Part shown: positions 23,163-32,780 of the stretch, piece after piece
Numbering within the stretch: the first letter of the stretch is position 1
Layout: every line of letters begins with the position of its first letter
Origin: CAYSSJ01 sp964433675
Lineage (GTDB): Bacteria > Cloacimonadota > Cloacimonadia > Cloacimonadales > TCS61
Direction: 5' to 3'
NCBI GenBank assembly: GCA_964433675.1
Contig: CAYSSJ010000010.1
Location: forward strand, 25,855-89,854
Length of the DNA stretch: 64,000 nucleotides
Notes under the pieces: model-generated
The model's input: the letters and a program-made list of their open reading frames with translations, nothing else
Told to the model about the DNA's origin: nothing
Databases searched by the model: none
Position numbers and translations under genes: made by a program

Positions 23163-23561
23163 CTAAAGACCGAGCAGATTCTTCACTTTCTTTTGAAAAT
23201 CTTCCGGATCCAACGGTTTATCGATATAAGCCTGTGGTTCTGCCCCGAGCGTTACACCCATATCTTTAGCATTATATTGCATCCCAGTCGTGGAAGCAAT
23301 TCCGGTAAGCATAATGACAGGTATTCTCTCGGTAGATGGATTCTTTTTCAGCTCCTTGAACACTTGGAAACCATTCAATACCGGCATCTGAACATCCAGA
23401 ACTACCAGATCGGGTTTCTCACTTTCTATCAGTTGCAAACCTGTCATCCCATTTGTAGCTGTCTTGATATCAAAGTCACCAATTTCAGAGAGCATAGCTT
23501 CACAATAATCAAGATTAACCTGCTCATCATCCACAAGAACGATCTTCTTTCTATCAGTCAT
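23163..23561 (-). CDS. single-domain response regulator
   Basis: A 132-aa CheY-like receiver with no output domain. The acidic pocket is VDDEQVN (residues 10-12), the phosphorylated Asp is in LVVLDVQMPVLNG, the conserved Thr is in VIMLTG and the Lys in YIDKPLD. It starts in a 4-nt overlap with the histidine kinase gene upstream (23558-24787), so it is very probably its cognate partner. Because it has no DNA-binding or enzymatic output it must act through protein contacts, or pass phosphate on to another kinase or regulator such as those encoded just upstream. Confidence 0.92.
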   Translation of the reverse strand: MTDRKKIVLVDDEQVNLDYCEAMLSEIGDFDIKTATNGMTGLQLIESEKPDLVVLDVQMPVLNGFQVFKELKKNPSTERIPVIMLTGIASTTGMQYNAKDMGVTLGAEPQAYIDKPLDPEDFQKKVKNLLGL

Positions 23562-24787
23562 ATTTCCTCCTTTGGAGTGTTTGTCTTTTTCTTCGGTAAA
23601 TAAATCGTAAAGGTTGTTCCTTTGTCCACTTCCGAGTCCACATCTATCCGTCCGCCATGTTCCTCGATGATTTTGTGGGTAACCGCCAGACCCAATCCTG
23701 TCCCTTTGGAACCTTTGGTGCTAAAAAACACTTGGAATAGTTTTTTCTTTGCCTCGGGCGGAATTCCACTGCCATTGTCAGAGACCGATAAAGCGAAGAA
23801 ATCTTTGGCAGCACTCTTTAATGAGACTTCAACTTTCGCATCAGGTCTATTTTCACAAGCATCTACAGCATTGGATACAAGATTGAGCAGACTACGTTTT
23901 ATTGCCTTTCCATCAATTTGCACATTACCAATTTCTGCATTTGGCTCAAATGATAAGCTTATACCTTTAGATTCTGCTTTCTCTCTCATAAAATCACAGA
24001 CAGTTTGAGCCAGTTCATTTATATCCACATCGATATATTCCGGTTCCCGTTCTTTTGAATAAGTGAGCATATCCAACACAAGGTCTTGCATGAATGTATT
24101 GTTCTTTTTCACAGCTGTCCAACCCTTATCGATTAGCGTGGGATTGTTCTTCTTCAACCCCATATCGACAAGATATGAACCGCCTTGGATACCGTTTAGC
24201 ACATTTTTGATGCAATGAGCCAGTCCGGCAACTGTTTGACCAACCGCGGCAAGCCGTTCATTTTTTACTATATCTTCATGTAACATAGCATTTTCTACAG
24301 CTAAAGCTGCTCTTTTGGACATAGCTTGCAAAAATATAAGATCTGATTGGTCAAAATCGGCGTCATCTTGTTTGTTCAGGACTTCTATGGCTCCCCAAAG
24401 CTTGTTTTTTGTTGCCATCGGTACACAGAGGATAGACTTGGTAACAAAGCCACTTGTCTTATCGGCTTTTTTGAAAAAACGGGGATCAGATTGAGCATCA
24501 TTGACGATGGCCGGTTCATTGTCTTGAACCACATGACCGACTATTCCCTGCCCCGGTTGCATACGGAAAGCTTTGAGCCTCGATGCTTTTTCACCTTCGG
24601 CTATATAAAAAACGAGTTCTCCACTTTGGTCATCCAATAAGATCAAGGAGGAGGCTTCGACATGCATTACCTTTGTAGCTACATCCATTACAGTTTTCAA
24701 AACCTTTTCCAAAGTTAACTGTGAGCCGATAGCCTGACCTATCTCATAGAGAGCTATTAGCTGTTCTAAACTCAAATTGTCGACCAT
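23558..24787 (-). CDS. cytoplasmic GAF-domain histidine kinase
   Basis: A 409-aa soluble kinase with no membrane segments. A GAF domain covers about residues 15-165 (LTLEKVLKTVMDVATKVM, then GIVGHVVQ and SILCVPM). The phosphoacceptor helix is at about 180-250 with GLAHCIKNVLNGI (His). The ATPase domain is at about 280-400 with NLVSNAVDAC, DNGSGIP and GTGLGLAVTHKI. The GAF domain probably senses a small molecule or redox state in the cytoplasm. The gene overlaps its response regulator by 4 nt. A 100-bp gap separates it from the upstream NtrC-type gene, so it may belong to the same long transcript or to a new one. Confidence 0.92.
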   Translation of the reverse strand: MVDNLSLEQLIALYEIGQAIGSQLTLEKVLKTVMDVATKVMHVEASSLILLDDQSGELVFYIAEGEKASRLKAFRMQPGQGIVGHVVQDNEPAIVNDAQSDPRFFKKADKTSGFVTKSILCVPMATKNKLWGAIEVLNKQDDADFDQSDLIFLQAMSKRAALAVENAMLHEDIVKNERLAAVGQTVAGLAHCIKNVLNGIQGGSYLVDMGLKKNNPTLIDKGWTAVKKNNTFMQDLVLDMLTYSKEREPEYIDVDINELAQTVCDFMREKAESKGISLSFEPNAEIGNVQIDGKAIKRSLLNLVSNAVDACENRPDAKVEVSLKSAAKDFFALSVSDNGSGIPPEAKKKLFQVFFSTKGSKGTGLGLAVTHKIIEEHGGRIDVDSEVDKGTTFTIYLPKKKTNTPKEEI

Positions 24788-24887
24788 ATAACCCCTTCCG
24801 ATTTTTTTTGCATACTCTCAAGATATATATTTAAACGTCAAGAGATTTATTCTTCTAGTAGTAAAAATCTCCTTATCAAGCTCTTTG

Positions 24888-26285
24888 TTATTCTCTATAT
24901 TCCGCGGGATCTATGCTATAACGTTTGAACTTCTCATACAGATTTTGTCGTTTGATCCCCGAATAAGCTGCTGCTTTGGATACATCACCGCCATATTTTT
25001 TCAGAAGCTCGATGATGTAATGTCTTTCGAATGTCTCTTTGGCTTCTGCATAGGGCAGGTGAATGATCTGACCGGAGAACATCCCGTTGTTTGAAGTAGC
25101 ATAGTCATAGACCGATTCAGGCAGATCTTCGGGTAAGATCTTATTATGAGAAGCAAGAGCAACAGCATGTTCCATAGCATTTCTGAGTTCGCGAATATTC
25201 CCTTTCCATTCTTTGGTGACCAGAATGGATTTGACAGGTTCGGATAGGTTGATATGCTTCTTATTGTGTTTCTCGGCAAATTCCTTGACAAAAGAATTTG
25301 CTAAAAGTATGATATCTTCGGTTCTTTCCCGCAGAGGTGGAATATGAATGTGGATTACATTTAGTCGGTAGTAAAGATCTTCCCTGAATTTTTTCTTTTT
25401 TACGTTAGCTTCAATATCTTCGTTTGTTGCAGCTATGATGCGAACATTTACTTCGATATCCTTATCGCCACCCACTTGTCTGATCGTACCTTTCTCCAAC
25501 ACTCGCAATAGTTTTATCTGAAAAGAGGCGGAAGTTTCAGTGATCTCATCTAAAAACAGGGTGCCGCCATCAGCTTCTTGGAAGTATCCGATCTTATCTC
25601 GGACAGCACCGGTAAAAGAGCCTCTTTTATGACCGAAAAGCATACTTTCCAATAAGGTTTCCGGCAAACCACCGCAATTCACTACCACAAATTTATTATT
25701 TTTGCGCAAACTATTATTATAGACGAGCTCGGCAAATAACTCTTTACCAACACCGGTCTCACCGGTTAGTAAAACAGTAGTTTCCAGAGGTGCTATCTTT
25801 TTGACTTTTTCCATAATCTTTTGGATCGCCATACTGTTTCCGATGATCTTCTTACTGATGAATTCCTTCTCCAGCATAGTCCTCAATCTTCTAATCTCTT
25901 CAGTTTGCCAGCGAACTTTTAGGATTCTATCTATGACGATCTTTATGAGCTCAAAATCCTCCACCGGTTTTTCGATAAAATCTTCAGCGCCTTGTTTCAT
26001 CGCTTCAACAGCCATTTCTATCGTTGCTCTGCCACTGATTACCAACACAGCTATTTGCGGCCATTTTTGTTTGATAGCTTTTAGAAGGTATAGACCATCT
26101 TGACCCGGCATTACCAAGTCTGTCATGGCAATATGATAGATATTTGTGCTTAGTTTGTCCAAAGCGTCATTTGTCGATTCGGCCGTATCAACATCATATT
26201 CATCTTCCAGATAACGACGAAATACTTCGCGAGTTAGCATCTCATCATCAACTATGAGAATCCGCGCTTTACTTTTTCTATTCAT
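24888..26285 (-). CDS. NtrC-family sigma-54-dependent response regulator
   Basis: A 465-aa transcription activator. The receiver domain spans about residues 8-122, with the phospho-Asp at residue 56 (AMTDLVMPG). The AAA+ domain spans about 148-370, with Walker A GETGVGKE (175-182), the sigma-54 contact loop GSFTGA (222-227) in the common serine variant, and Walker B GGTLFLDE. A Fis-type helix-turn-helix sits at the C-terminus (KAAAYSGIKRQNLYEKFKRY). The organism therefore uses sigma-54. It starts in a 4-nt overlap with the kinase gene at 26282-28372, its presumed partner. Possible targets include the sigma-54-type promoter at 17344-17360, but nothing in the sequence proves this. Confidence 0.93.
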   Translation of the reverse strand: MNRKSKARILIVDDEMLTREVFRRYLEDEYDVDTAESTNDALDKLSTNIYHIAMTDLVMPGQDGLYLLKAIKQKWPQIAVLVISGRATIEMAVEAMKQGAEDFIEKPVEDFELIKIVIDRILKVRWQTEEIRRLRTMLEKEFISKKIIGNSMAIQKIMEKVKKIAPLETTVLLTGETGVGKELFAELVYNNSLRKNNKFVVVNCGGLPETLLESMLFGHKRGSFTGAVRDKIGYFQEADGGTLFLDEITETSASFQIKLLRVLEKGTIRQVGGDKDIEVNVRIIAATNEDIEANVKKKKFREDLYYRLNVIHIHIPPLRERTEDIILLANSFVKEFAEKHNKKHINLSEPVKSILVTKEWKGNIRELRNAMEHAVALASHNKILPEDLPESVYDYATSNNGMFSGQIIHLPYAEAKETFERHYIIELLKKYGGDVSKAAAYSGIKRQNLYEKFKRYSIDPAEYRE

Positions 26286-28372
26286 TTCAGTTCCTTAAAT
26301 GGTAGGCATAATGTGAAAGTGCTTCCCACTCCTACGGTGGTTGTCAGTTCGATTCTGCCATGATATTTTTCTGCAATGCTTTTACTTATGGCAAGTCCCA
26401 ACCCGAAACTATCATTTGCCCTATTGCTTTTGGTAGAGAAAAATGGCTCGAAGATCTTTTGTCGGTTCTCCTCTTCAATACCGATTCCTGTATCACAAAT
26501 CTCTATAGCGATCATTTCATCAATAAACTTGGTGGTCACATAGATTGATTTATCTTCACTATTTTCAACTGCTTGAGCCGCATTGTTCAATAGATTAGCT
26601 ATTATCAGACTAATATCGCTATGAACAGCATCTATATCGGGAATGTTATCATCAAAAAAGGTCTCAAGAGAGATGTTGTGTTTGAAATACAGATTATGTT
26701 TACAGAAGTCCAACTCTTGTTTAACAATGTCATTCACATTTACCGGACGACAGGAGGCTATACTATCTTCGCGTATTTTTTTCAAAAGACTTTTTACATT
26801 GTGGGAGATGATCTTACCGGCGCTGATAATCTTATCTGTATCTTCGCGGCACTTCTCCTGCCTTTTCAGGATTTGGGCATAACCCAAAACAGTATTCAAG
26901 GGGGAATTGATATTATGAACAATACCTTCTACTCTCCGACCCAGCTCTGCCAGTTTATTACTTTTTAACAAAGCCAACTCCAGTTTTTCACGTGCTCGCG
27001 ATTCTATTACCTCTTTCGTAATATCCAAAATACTGCAGACATAACGCAATTCATAATGATCTATTACTGGTTTTAGATTGATACGCAGATATTTGATCTT
27101 ATCATCTTGTTCCCATCTAAGATTGTTCAATTCCAATCCATTATCGGAAAGATCTGCTAATTTTTCATTTTCGATCGGTATCAGATCTGTTAAGAGTTTT
27201 TGTTTGATATCTTCACTATATTCAATATCAGTTATCCTCTTAAAACTGCTATTATATAGCAATATCTTGAATTGCTTATCCATCCAAACCACACCTTCAC
27301 CGAGGTTTTCAGTGATGGTTTTATATTCTATCAAAGTGCGGTTATAGTTGTTGATAGAGTAATTCATATCGTTGAATGTATCTATCATCTCACCTAAAAC
27401 CCCCCGATATTGGTTATCCATAGGTCCGATCAATTCGGGGTTGGACTTGATCTCCTGCATTCGAGTGCTGATCTTTTTGACAGGCGCTAATATTGTTTTA
27501 CCAAACCACGCACCGGTGAAGCTGATAATCAGTATTGCAATGGAGAGCAAAACCAGGAAGAAAAAAAGGAGATTCTGATGAGCGAACTTATTAATGTCTC
27601 GCGAGAGTGTGGTGATGAAGATCCCTATCGGTTCACCATTGAGATTAAACAGTGGGACAAGTCCAACTGCAATTTCGATACTAAGATTTGTGATAAGCTC
27701 AGTCTTGTTATGTTCGTGCATTTTTTGCAATCTGGAATTAAGTGTGGTTGCATTTGTTCTGATATGTTCGGGAAGCATACTGGTTCGAACTTCTTCATCG
27801 ACAGGTGCAAAAAAGACCGGCTGATTAGATAAGTTCAGAGTAGCTATGCTAATAAGATCCGATAAAATAAACATGCCCAAAAATTCGTCTGTTTCGGATA
27901 TGACAGGTAGAGCCACGATCTGATAGATATTTCTGCCAAAAAGTGAGTAAAAGCTATGTTTTGTATATCGGTCTCGATAAACCCTGTCCAAGTTTTGGGT
28001 AATCATTTCCCAATTTTCACCGTATAGTTGTTTTTTGTCTTCAGAAAAGAAGTATATACCTCTGCTGGTCAGCGATTTTGTGTTTGCTAGGATGATCTGT
28101 GCCAAATCATCTAATTCTCGGTTATTGATGGAGTGGTGCAGTTTTGGTTTATCAGCAATTTCGCTCAACATTATCTGGGCAGTATTTACATGAGAGTTAA
28201 GTGCCATTTTTATATCTACTATACGGGGAGATAAGATCGATTCTTCATGCTGTTTGATCCCATAACGGATGATCTGCCATTGAAAAGCAATTAGGATAAG
28301 AATAAGTAGGAAAGTGACAACAAAGAAAAGAATGAAAATCTTTTTTTCAAGTGCTGTCTTTTTATTTTTCAT
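26282..28372 (-). CDS. membrane sensor histidine kinase (periplasmic sensor-HAMP-PAS)
   Basis: A 696-aa kinase. The first transmembrane helix is at about residues 12-32. A periplasmic sensor domain follows at about 33-275, with the long-helix opening and mixed strands of a Cache-type domain (LYGENWEMITQN, then FLGMFILSDL). The second helix is at about 278-300, then HAMP (about 300-350) and PAS (about 355-465). The phosphoacceptor region is at about 475-545 with EGIVHNINSPLNTVLG, and the ATPase at about 590-695 with NLLNNAAQAVEN, DTGIGIEEEN and SFGLGLAISKSI. It is followed by its NtrC-type regulator (4-nt overlap) and lies 12 nt after the hybrid kinase gene. The ligand sensed outside the inner membrane is unknown. 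Confidence 0.92.
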   Translation of the reverse strand: MKNKKTALEKKIFILFFVVTFLLILILIAFQWQIIRYGIKQHEESILSPRIVDIKMALNSHVNTAQIMLSEIADKPKLHHSINNRELDDLAQIILANTKSLTSRGIYFFSEDKKQLYGENWEMITQNLDRVYRDRYTKHSFYSLFGRNIYQIVALPVISETDEFLGMFILSDLISIATLNLSNQPVFFAPVDEEVRTSMLPEHIRTNATTLNSRLQKMHEHNKTELITNLSIEIAVGLVPLFNLNGEPIGIFITTLSRDINKFAHQNLLFFFLVLLSIAILIISFTGAWFGKTILAPVKKISTRMQEIKSNPELIGPMDNQYRGVLGEMIDTFNDMNYSINNYNRTLIEYKTITENLGEGVVWMDKQFKILLYNSSFKRITDIEYSEDIKQKLLTDLIPIENEKLADLSDNGLELNNLRWEQDDKIKYLRINLKPVIDHYELRYVCSILDITKEVIESRAREKLELALLKSNKLAELGRRVEGIVHNINSPLNTVLGYAQILKRQEKCREDTDKIISAGKIISHNVKSLLKKIREDSIASCRPVNVNDIVKQELDFCKHNLYFKHNISLETFFDDNIPDIDAVHSDISLIIANLLNNAAQAVENSEDKSIYVTTKFIDEMIAIEICDTGIGIEEENRQKIFEPFFSTKSNRANDSFGLGLAISKSIAEKYHGRIELTTTVGVGSTFTLCLPFKELK

Positions 28373-28384
28373 AGCTCAATTTTC

Positions 28385-31222
28385 TTAAGAATCCATCACA
28401 TCTCGAACGATATGCATCAATTTGTCCGAATCAAATGGCTTTTGTAAAAATCCTATATTCGAATCGGCAATATATTCTTTGATACGGTTGTCTTCTACAG
28501 AGCCGGACATCAAAACCATTTTTAATTTTGGATTGGTTAGTTTAAGCTTGTTAGCAAGTTCAAAACCACTCATGTGAGGCATTCTCACATCTGAGAGCAT
28601 CAAATCGATCGGTTTGTTGTGTAATGCTACTTTACTTAACGCTTCCTCACCACTTTCTGCTTCGATCACTGAATATCCATTCTCAGATAGTAAATCTGCA
28701 ACAAATTCTCGGATCACTGCATCGTCTTCCACCAATAGTATGTTTTCATGTCCGGTTTGCACCTCTTCTACATACTCTTTCTGTTTTACCGCTTTTTCAT
28801 TACTGGCAGCCAGATAAATCAGAAACTCTGTACCTTTACCGATTTCACTATCTACCACTATACCGCCACCAGCTTGATTGGCAATGGTGAAAATGGTTGC
28901 CAGTCCTAAGCCGGTGCCCTCTCCCTCTTCTTTCGTTGTGAAAAACGGTTCGAAAATATTGTTTAGGATATCTTCCGGGATACCAGTTCCATTATCTTTT
29001 ACACTGAGGACGATATAATCCCCCGGTTCGATGATATTATGTTGAGTAATAAGCCTTTCTTTGAGGGTGGCATGATATGTGCTGAGTTCGATTTTCCCAT
29101 CGTTGGACATAGCATCGCGAGAATTGACCACTAGATTGATGGGAATCTGTTCGAATTGACTGGCATCGATCTTAGTTACACAAGGTTTATCATCGAGGTT
29201 TATACTAAGTACCGCTTTATCTCCGGCCAAACGATGCAGCATCTGTTCCAGTTCTTTTAAATTATGATGGATATTGATGGTTTTTGGTTGGATAACTTGT
29301 TTTCGGGAGAAGCTAAGCAGTTGCTTAGTCATATTGGCAGCTTTTTCAGCACTGGTTTTTATTACTTGTACATCATCACAAAGATCGGGGTCATGGTGGT
29401 GTTTTTTTATCAGCTTCTCTGCATATCCGTTTATGACGGTAAGTATATTATTGAAATCGTGTGCTATGCCACCGGCTAATCTTCCTACCACTTCCATTTT
29501 TTGAGCATGGTGAAGCTGCTGCTGGATTTTCTGTTTCTCTTCTTCCGCTTTTTTCTGAGCTGTGATGTCTCTTCCTACCGATTGAAATTCAGTTAGCTTG
29601 CCTTTTTCATCATAAAGCGCTCGATAAGTCCATTCTTCCCAACCCACTTCTTTGTTATCGTAAATATTTTTATACTCATAAGTTGCGGAAGGATTTTCGG
29701 GTGTTAGTTCAGACAATCTTTTTCTGATAATCGCTTGTTCTTGCTCGGAAAGTTCCGCAAGCCAATTCGTGTCAATCAACTCATGAGCTTTTTTATTCTC
29801 CCTTCGGCAGTATGCCTCATTTACGAAAGTAAGCGTGCCATCAGGCAGGTAACGATTGATATATTCGGTTTGATCTTCTACCACTGCTTTATACTGCGCT
29901 TGGCTATTCTTTAGTTTCTGTTCCGCTTCCTTCAAAGGAGTGTTATCTATGATGATACCATAAAAAACGATTTCATTATTATACTCTTGAGCCAATATCC
30001 TCTCTTCTATCCAGATATAGTATCCTTTTTTGTGTTTCAGTCTATACCATCTTATCAAGGTATCTTTGTGTCCTTCCTGCATCCAATTATCCGTTTTTTG
30101 TAAGATATAATCACGTTCTTCGTCGTGAATGCGGGAAACAATGAAATCAGGATCATTCTTTACCTCTTTTGTGCTAAAGCCGGTGAGATATTCCACATTA
30201 TCTGATATGAAGAAATGTTTTTTGCTTTTCTCATAAAGAACCATACTGGGTAAATTTTTGAAGATTGTAGTAAGACGAAGCTGTGTCTTTTTGGATTCTC
30301 GTTCTATCCTTTTACGGTTATTTATCTCATTTTGTAGGGAATTGAACATTTGTGCATTTTTCACAGCAGTAGAAGCATAAGTGGCAAAGGTCTCTACCAA
30401 TGCCAATTCGGAATCTCGAAACTCATTATCTCTGCGGCTGAGCGTCATCGCTCCCAATGTGCTTCCTTCAACTGTCAATGGTGCAATAATCAGGTTTTCA
30501 TTTTCATGTTCAGGTGTGCCGGGAATTTGTTGCCCACCGTTTTGATCCATCACATCATTTACTATCATCCCTCTTTCGTTCATTACTGCTTGGCCGGTGA
30601 AGCTGTTATCTATAGATAGTGTTTCGGAGAGAACTTGCTGTTCATATCCCGGTTCGATAGCTATTTTGGGAACCAATTTTGTTTTGGATTCATTCAATAG
30701 ATATATAGTGCATGTATGGGCTTTCATTATATCCATTGCACTTTGTGCAATTCTATTCAATACGATATCAAAATCGAGGTCGGAAGTTAGAGTTCTGGCA
30801 GAATCAAACAGTTTCTGCAGCTCGTTGTGACGCTGTTGCAATTCGGTTTCCAATTTGTGCCTATATAATGCCATTTCGATAGTGGCATAGAGTTCTCGCT
30901 CTTCAAATGGTTTGAGAATGTATCCAAAAGGCTCGGTATATTTAGCACTTTGGAGTGTGCTTTCGTCGGTATAAGAAGTAAGATAGATTACCGGTAGGTT
31001 ATATTTTTCTCGGATGATCTGGGCAGTCTCGATACCGTCCATGTCACCTTCTAACTTGATATCCATCAGAATCAGGTTTGGCTGGTAATGTTTTACCATC
31101 TCCAGTGCTTGGTTACCTGATGATGCTATGCCGACTACTTCATACTTCAGATGTGACAGGATACGCTTGATGTCTAAAGCTATTATTCGTTCATCTTCAA
31201 CTATCAATATCTTTTTCGTCAT
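28385..31222 (-). CDS. hybrid histidine kinase REC-GAF-PAS-PAS-HisKA-HATPase-REC
   Basis: A 945-aa soluble hybrid kinase with a receiver at each end. The N-terminal receiver (about residues 3-120) has Asp in LILMDIKLEG and Lys in GYILKPFE. A GAF domain is at about 150-300. The first PAS is at about 315-445 and the second at about 450-570. HisKA (about 590-655) carries LAGGIAHDFNNILTVI, and the ATPase (about 690-810) has DNGTGIPEDI and GTGLGLATIF. The C-terminal receiver (about 825-943) has LMLSDVRMPHMSG. The phosphate can thus be relayed internally. No membrane helix is present. It is the first gene of the set 31222-24888 and has no DNA-binding domain, so the output may be through the downstream NtrC-type regulator. 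Confidence 0.92.
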   Translation of the reverse strand: MTKKILIVEDERIIALDIKRILSHLKYEVVGIASSGNQALEMVKHYQPNLILMDIKLEGDMDGIETAQIIREKYNLPVIYLTSYTDESTLQSAKYTEPFGYILKPFEERELYATIEMALYRHKLETELQQRHNELQKLFDSARTLTSDLDFDIVLNRIAQSAMDIMKAHTCTIYLLNESKTKLVPKIAIEPGYEQQVLSETLSIDNSFTGQAVMNERGMIVNDVMDQNGGQQIPGTPEHENENLIIAPLTVEGSTLGAMTLSRRDNEFRDSELALVETFATYASTAVKNAQMFNSLQNEINNRKRIERESKKTQLRLTTIFKNLPSMVLYEKSKKHFFISDNVEYLTGFSTKEVKNDPDFIVSRIHDEERDYILQKTDNWMQEGHKDTLIRWYRLKHKKGYYIWIEERILAQEYNNEIVFYGIIIDNTPLKEAEQKLKNSQAQYKAVVEDQTEYINRYLPDGTLTFVNEAYCRRENKKAHELIDTNWLAELSEQEQAIIRKRLSELTPENPSATYEYKNIYDNKEVGWEEWTYRALYDEKGKLTEFQSVGRDITAQKKAEEEKQKIQQQLHHAQKMEVVGRLAGGIAHDFNNILTVINGYAEKLIKKHHHDPDLCDDVQVIKTSAEKAANMTKQLLSFSRKQVIQPKTINIHHNLKELEQMLHRLAGDKAVLSINLDDKPCVTKIDASQFEQIPINLVVNSRDAMSNDGKIELSTYHATLKERLITQHNIIEPGDYIVLSVKDNGTGIPEDILNNIFEPFFTTKEEGEGTGLGLATIFTIANQAGGGIVVDSEIGKGTEFLIYLAASNEKAVKQKEYVEEVQTGHENILLVEDDAVIREFVADLLSENGYSVIEAESGEEALSKVALHNKPIDLMLSDVRMPHMSGFELANKLKLTNPKLKMVLMSGSVEDNRIKEYIADSNIGFLQKPFDSDKLMHIVRDVMDS

Positions 31223-31410
31223 ATTAACCCCTATGATTACGGCAAAAAAAATGTAAAGCTATTTACGATTCAGTAACTATCATAATGCTACTCGCTAAAA
31301 AACTTTATCATTTTTTCCATTACTGTCTATACTCCTGATATTTTAGAAATCACAGAAATATAATTTGCAGTCATAGGTCAATATTTTTTTTCTATCAGAT
31401 TGGGGAAATA

Positions 31411-31484
31411 TGGCTGGGATGGGAGGATTCGAACCCCCACATACGGATCCAGAGTCCGTTGTCCTACCATTAGACGACATCCCA
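31411..31484 (-). tRNA. tRNA-Gln (anticodon CTG)
   Basis: A 74-nt cloverleaf with the CCA end encoded. The acceptor TGGGATG pairs with CATCCCA, the anticodon stem is ACGGA/TCCGT with loop CTCTGGA (anticodon CTG, reads CAG), and the T-loop is TTCGAAT. It is the last of four minus-strand tRNAs. Confidence 0.95.
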
Positions 31485-31491
31485 AAAAAAT

Positions 31492-31517
31492 AAAAAAGCC
31501 ACTCGTTGGGAGGTGGC
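31492..31517 (-). terminator. possible terminator between the two tRNA-Gln genes
   Basis: On the minus strand GCCAC (31517-31513) and GTGGC (31502-31498) form a 5-bp stem with a 10-nt loop, followed directly by six T residues (31497-31492). It lies between tRNA-Gln(TTG) and tRNA-Gln(CTG), so it could reduce expression of the last tRNA. The stem is short. Confidence 0.45.
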
Positions 31518-31527
31518 AATAAAAATA

Positions 31528-31603
31528 TGGCTGGGCCGGGAGGATTCGAACCCCCGAATGCAAGGACCAAAACCTTGTGTCTTAACCACTTGACGACGGC
31601 CCA
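31528..31603 (-). tRNA. tRNA-Gln (anticodon TTG)
   Basis: A 76-nt cloverleaf with the CCA encoded. The acceptor TGGGCCG pairs with CGGCCCA, the anticodon stem is CAAGG/CCTTG with loop TTTTGGT (anticodon TTG, reads CAA), and the T-loop is TTCGAAT. Confidence 0.95.
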
Positions 31604-31620
31604 ACACTATCTATATTTTC

Positions 31621-31713
<93 letters not shown>

Positions 31714-31731
31714 AGTACTGAAAAGAACTCA

Positions 31732-31817
31732 TGGCGGAGGATGAGGGACTCGAACCCCCAAGGGCGAAGCCCGGCGGTTTTCAAGACCGCTGCCTTACCA
31801 ATTAGGACTAATCCTCC
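31732..31817 (-). tRNA. tRNA-Ser (anticodon TGA)
   Basis: An 86-nt class II tRNA with encoded CCA. The acceptor GGAGGAT pairs with ATCCTCC, the anticodon stem is GCGGT/ACCGC with loop CTTGAAA (anticodon TGA, reads UCA), and the variable arm is GGGC-TTC-GCCC. It is the first tRNA after the promoter at 31834-31862. Confidence 0.95.
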
Positions 31818-31833
31818 ACTTATTGAAGCCATC

Positions 31834-31862
31834 AAATAATTTTACCGCTGATATCGTGTCAA
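31834..31862 (-). promoter_or_regulatory. likely promoter of the four-tRNA array
   Basis: TTGACA (31862-31857), a 17-bp spacer and TTATTT (31839-31834; ATTATT at 16 bp is an alternative) lie in the 60-bp gap between the era stop and tRNA-Ser(TGA). Transcription would begin near 31827, about 10 nt before the tRNA. Confidence 0.55.
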
Positions 31863-31877
31863 TAGTTTTTTCTTAGT

Positions 31878-32780
31878 TTATCGGTAACCAAATTCGTGCA
31901 AACTACCGTCTTTCTTACGCCAATTCGGCTTAATTTTTATCCAAAGATGTAAATATGCTTTTTTACCGATTATGCGGTAGAGTTCCCTCTCGGAGCTCTC
32001 TCTGATAGCTTTGATCATTTTTCCTTTGCTGCCCAATAGGATCGGCTTCTGCGATTTCTTCTCTACCCAGATATTGGCTTCGATATCGATACGGTTATCC
32101 TTTTCTTTGTACTCTTCCACTACAACTGTGCTACAATAGGGTACTTCCTCGTAGAGCTTCAGAAAGATCTGCTCTCTGATAATCTCTTGGACAAAAAAGC
32201 GCATCGGCAGATCAGATAACTCGTCTTCAGAGTAGAAAGGGTGAGCATAGGGGAGAAAATCGGTCAGTTTATCTATCAGGAAATCGAAATCATTCATCTC
32301 AGAAGCTGATATTGCTTTGATCTCATCAAAATCGATATCATTGAGCTTTTCTATATGCTGTTTTGCTGTTTCTTCCTCGACCAAATCAATTTTATTGATC
32401 AATGCCATTTTCGGTTTTTTTACCTGCTCGATGATGTTTAGAAGCTGATGGTCATAATCGGTAGGGAAAGAGGCAGCATCGCAAATAAAGACGATGACAT
32501 CACAATCTTTGAGAGAATGAGATATGTACTCCATCATTTTTTCCTGGAGCTTGTAGCGGGGTTTCAGAAAACCGGGAGTATCCAAAAAGATTATCTGCTT
32601 TTTATCATCTGTAAATATGCCTTTGATTTGATGTCTGGTAGTCTGCGGTTTGGGTGTAACTATCGAGATTTTCTCATGTAGTAGTTTATTCATCAGCGTC
32701 GATTTGCCCACATTCGGTTTGCCGATGATGGCGACGAATCCGCTTTTGAAATTATCAGTTTTTTTTACTTCAGTGTGCAT
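31878..32780 (-). CDS. era: GTPase Era
   Basis: A 300-aa GTPase that binds 16S rRNA near its 3' end and aids 30S assembly. The G domain has G1 GKPNVGKST, G2 in TTRHQIKG, G3 DTPG, G4 NKID and G5 ISASE. The C-terminal KH domain (about residues 205-300) has the family's ILLGSKGKMIKAI loop. Residue count equals E. coli Era. It overlaps the end of holA by 16 nt, and uppP, holA and era form one run with the deacetylase upstream. The four-tRNA array follows but seems to have its own promoter. Confidence 0.95.
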   Translation of the reverse strand: MHTEVKKTDNFKSGFVAIIGKPNVGKSTLMNKLLHEKISIVTPKPQTTRHQIKGIFTDDKKQIIFLDTPGFLKPRYKLQEKMMEYISHSLKDCDVIVFICDAASFPTDYDHQLLNIIEQVKKPKMALINKIDLVEEETAKQHIEKLNDIDFDEIKAISASEMNDFDFLIDKLTDFLPYAHPFYSEDELSDLPMRFFVQEIIREQIFLKLYEEVPYCSTVVVEEYKEKDNRIDIEANIWVEKKSQKPILLGSKGKMIKAIRESSERELYRIIGKKAYLHLWIKIKPNWRKKDGSLHEFGYR

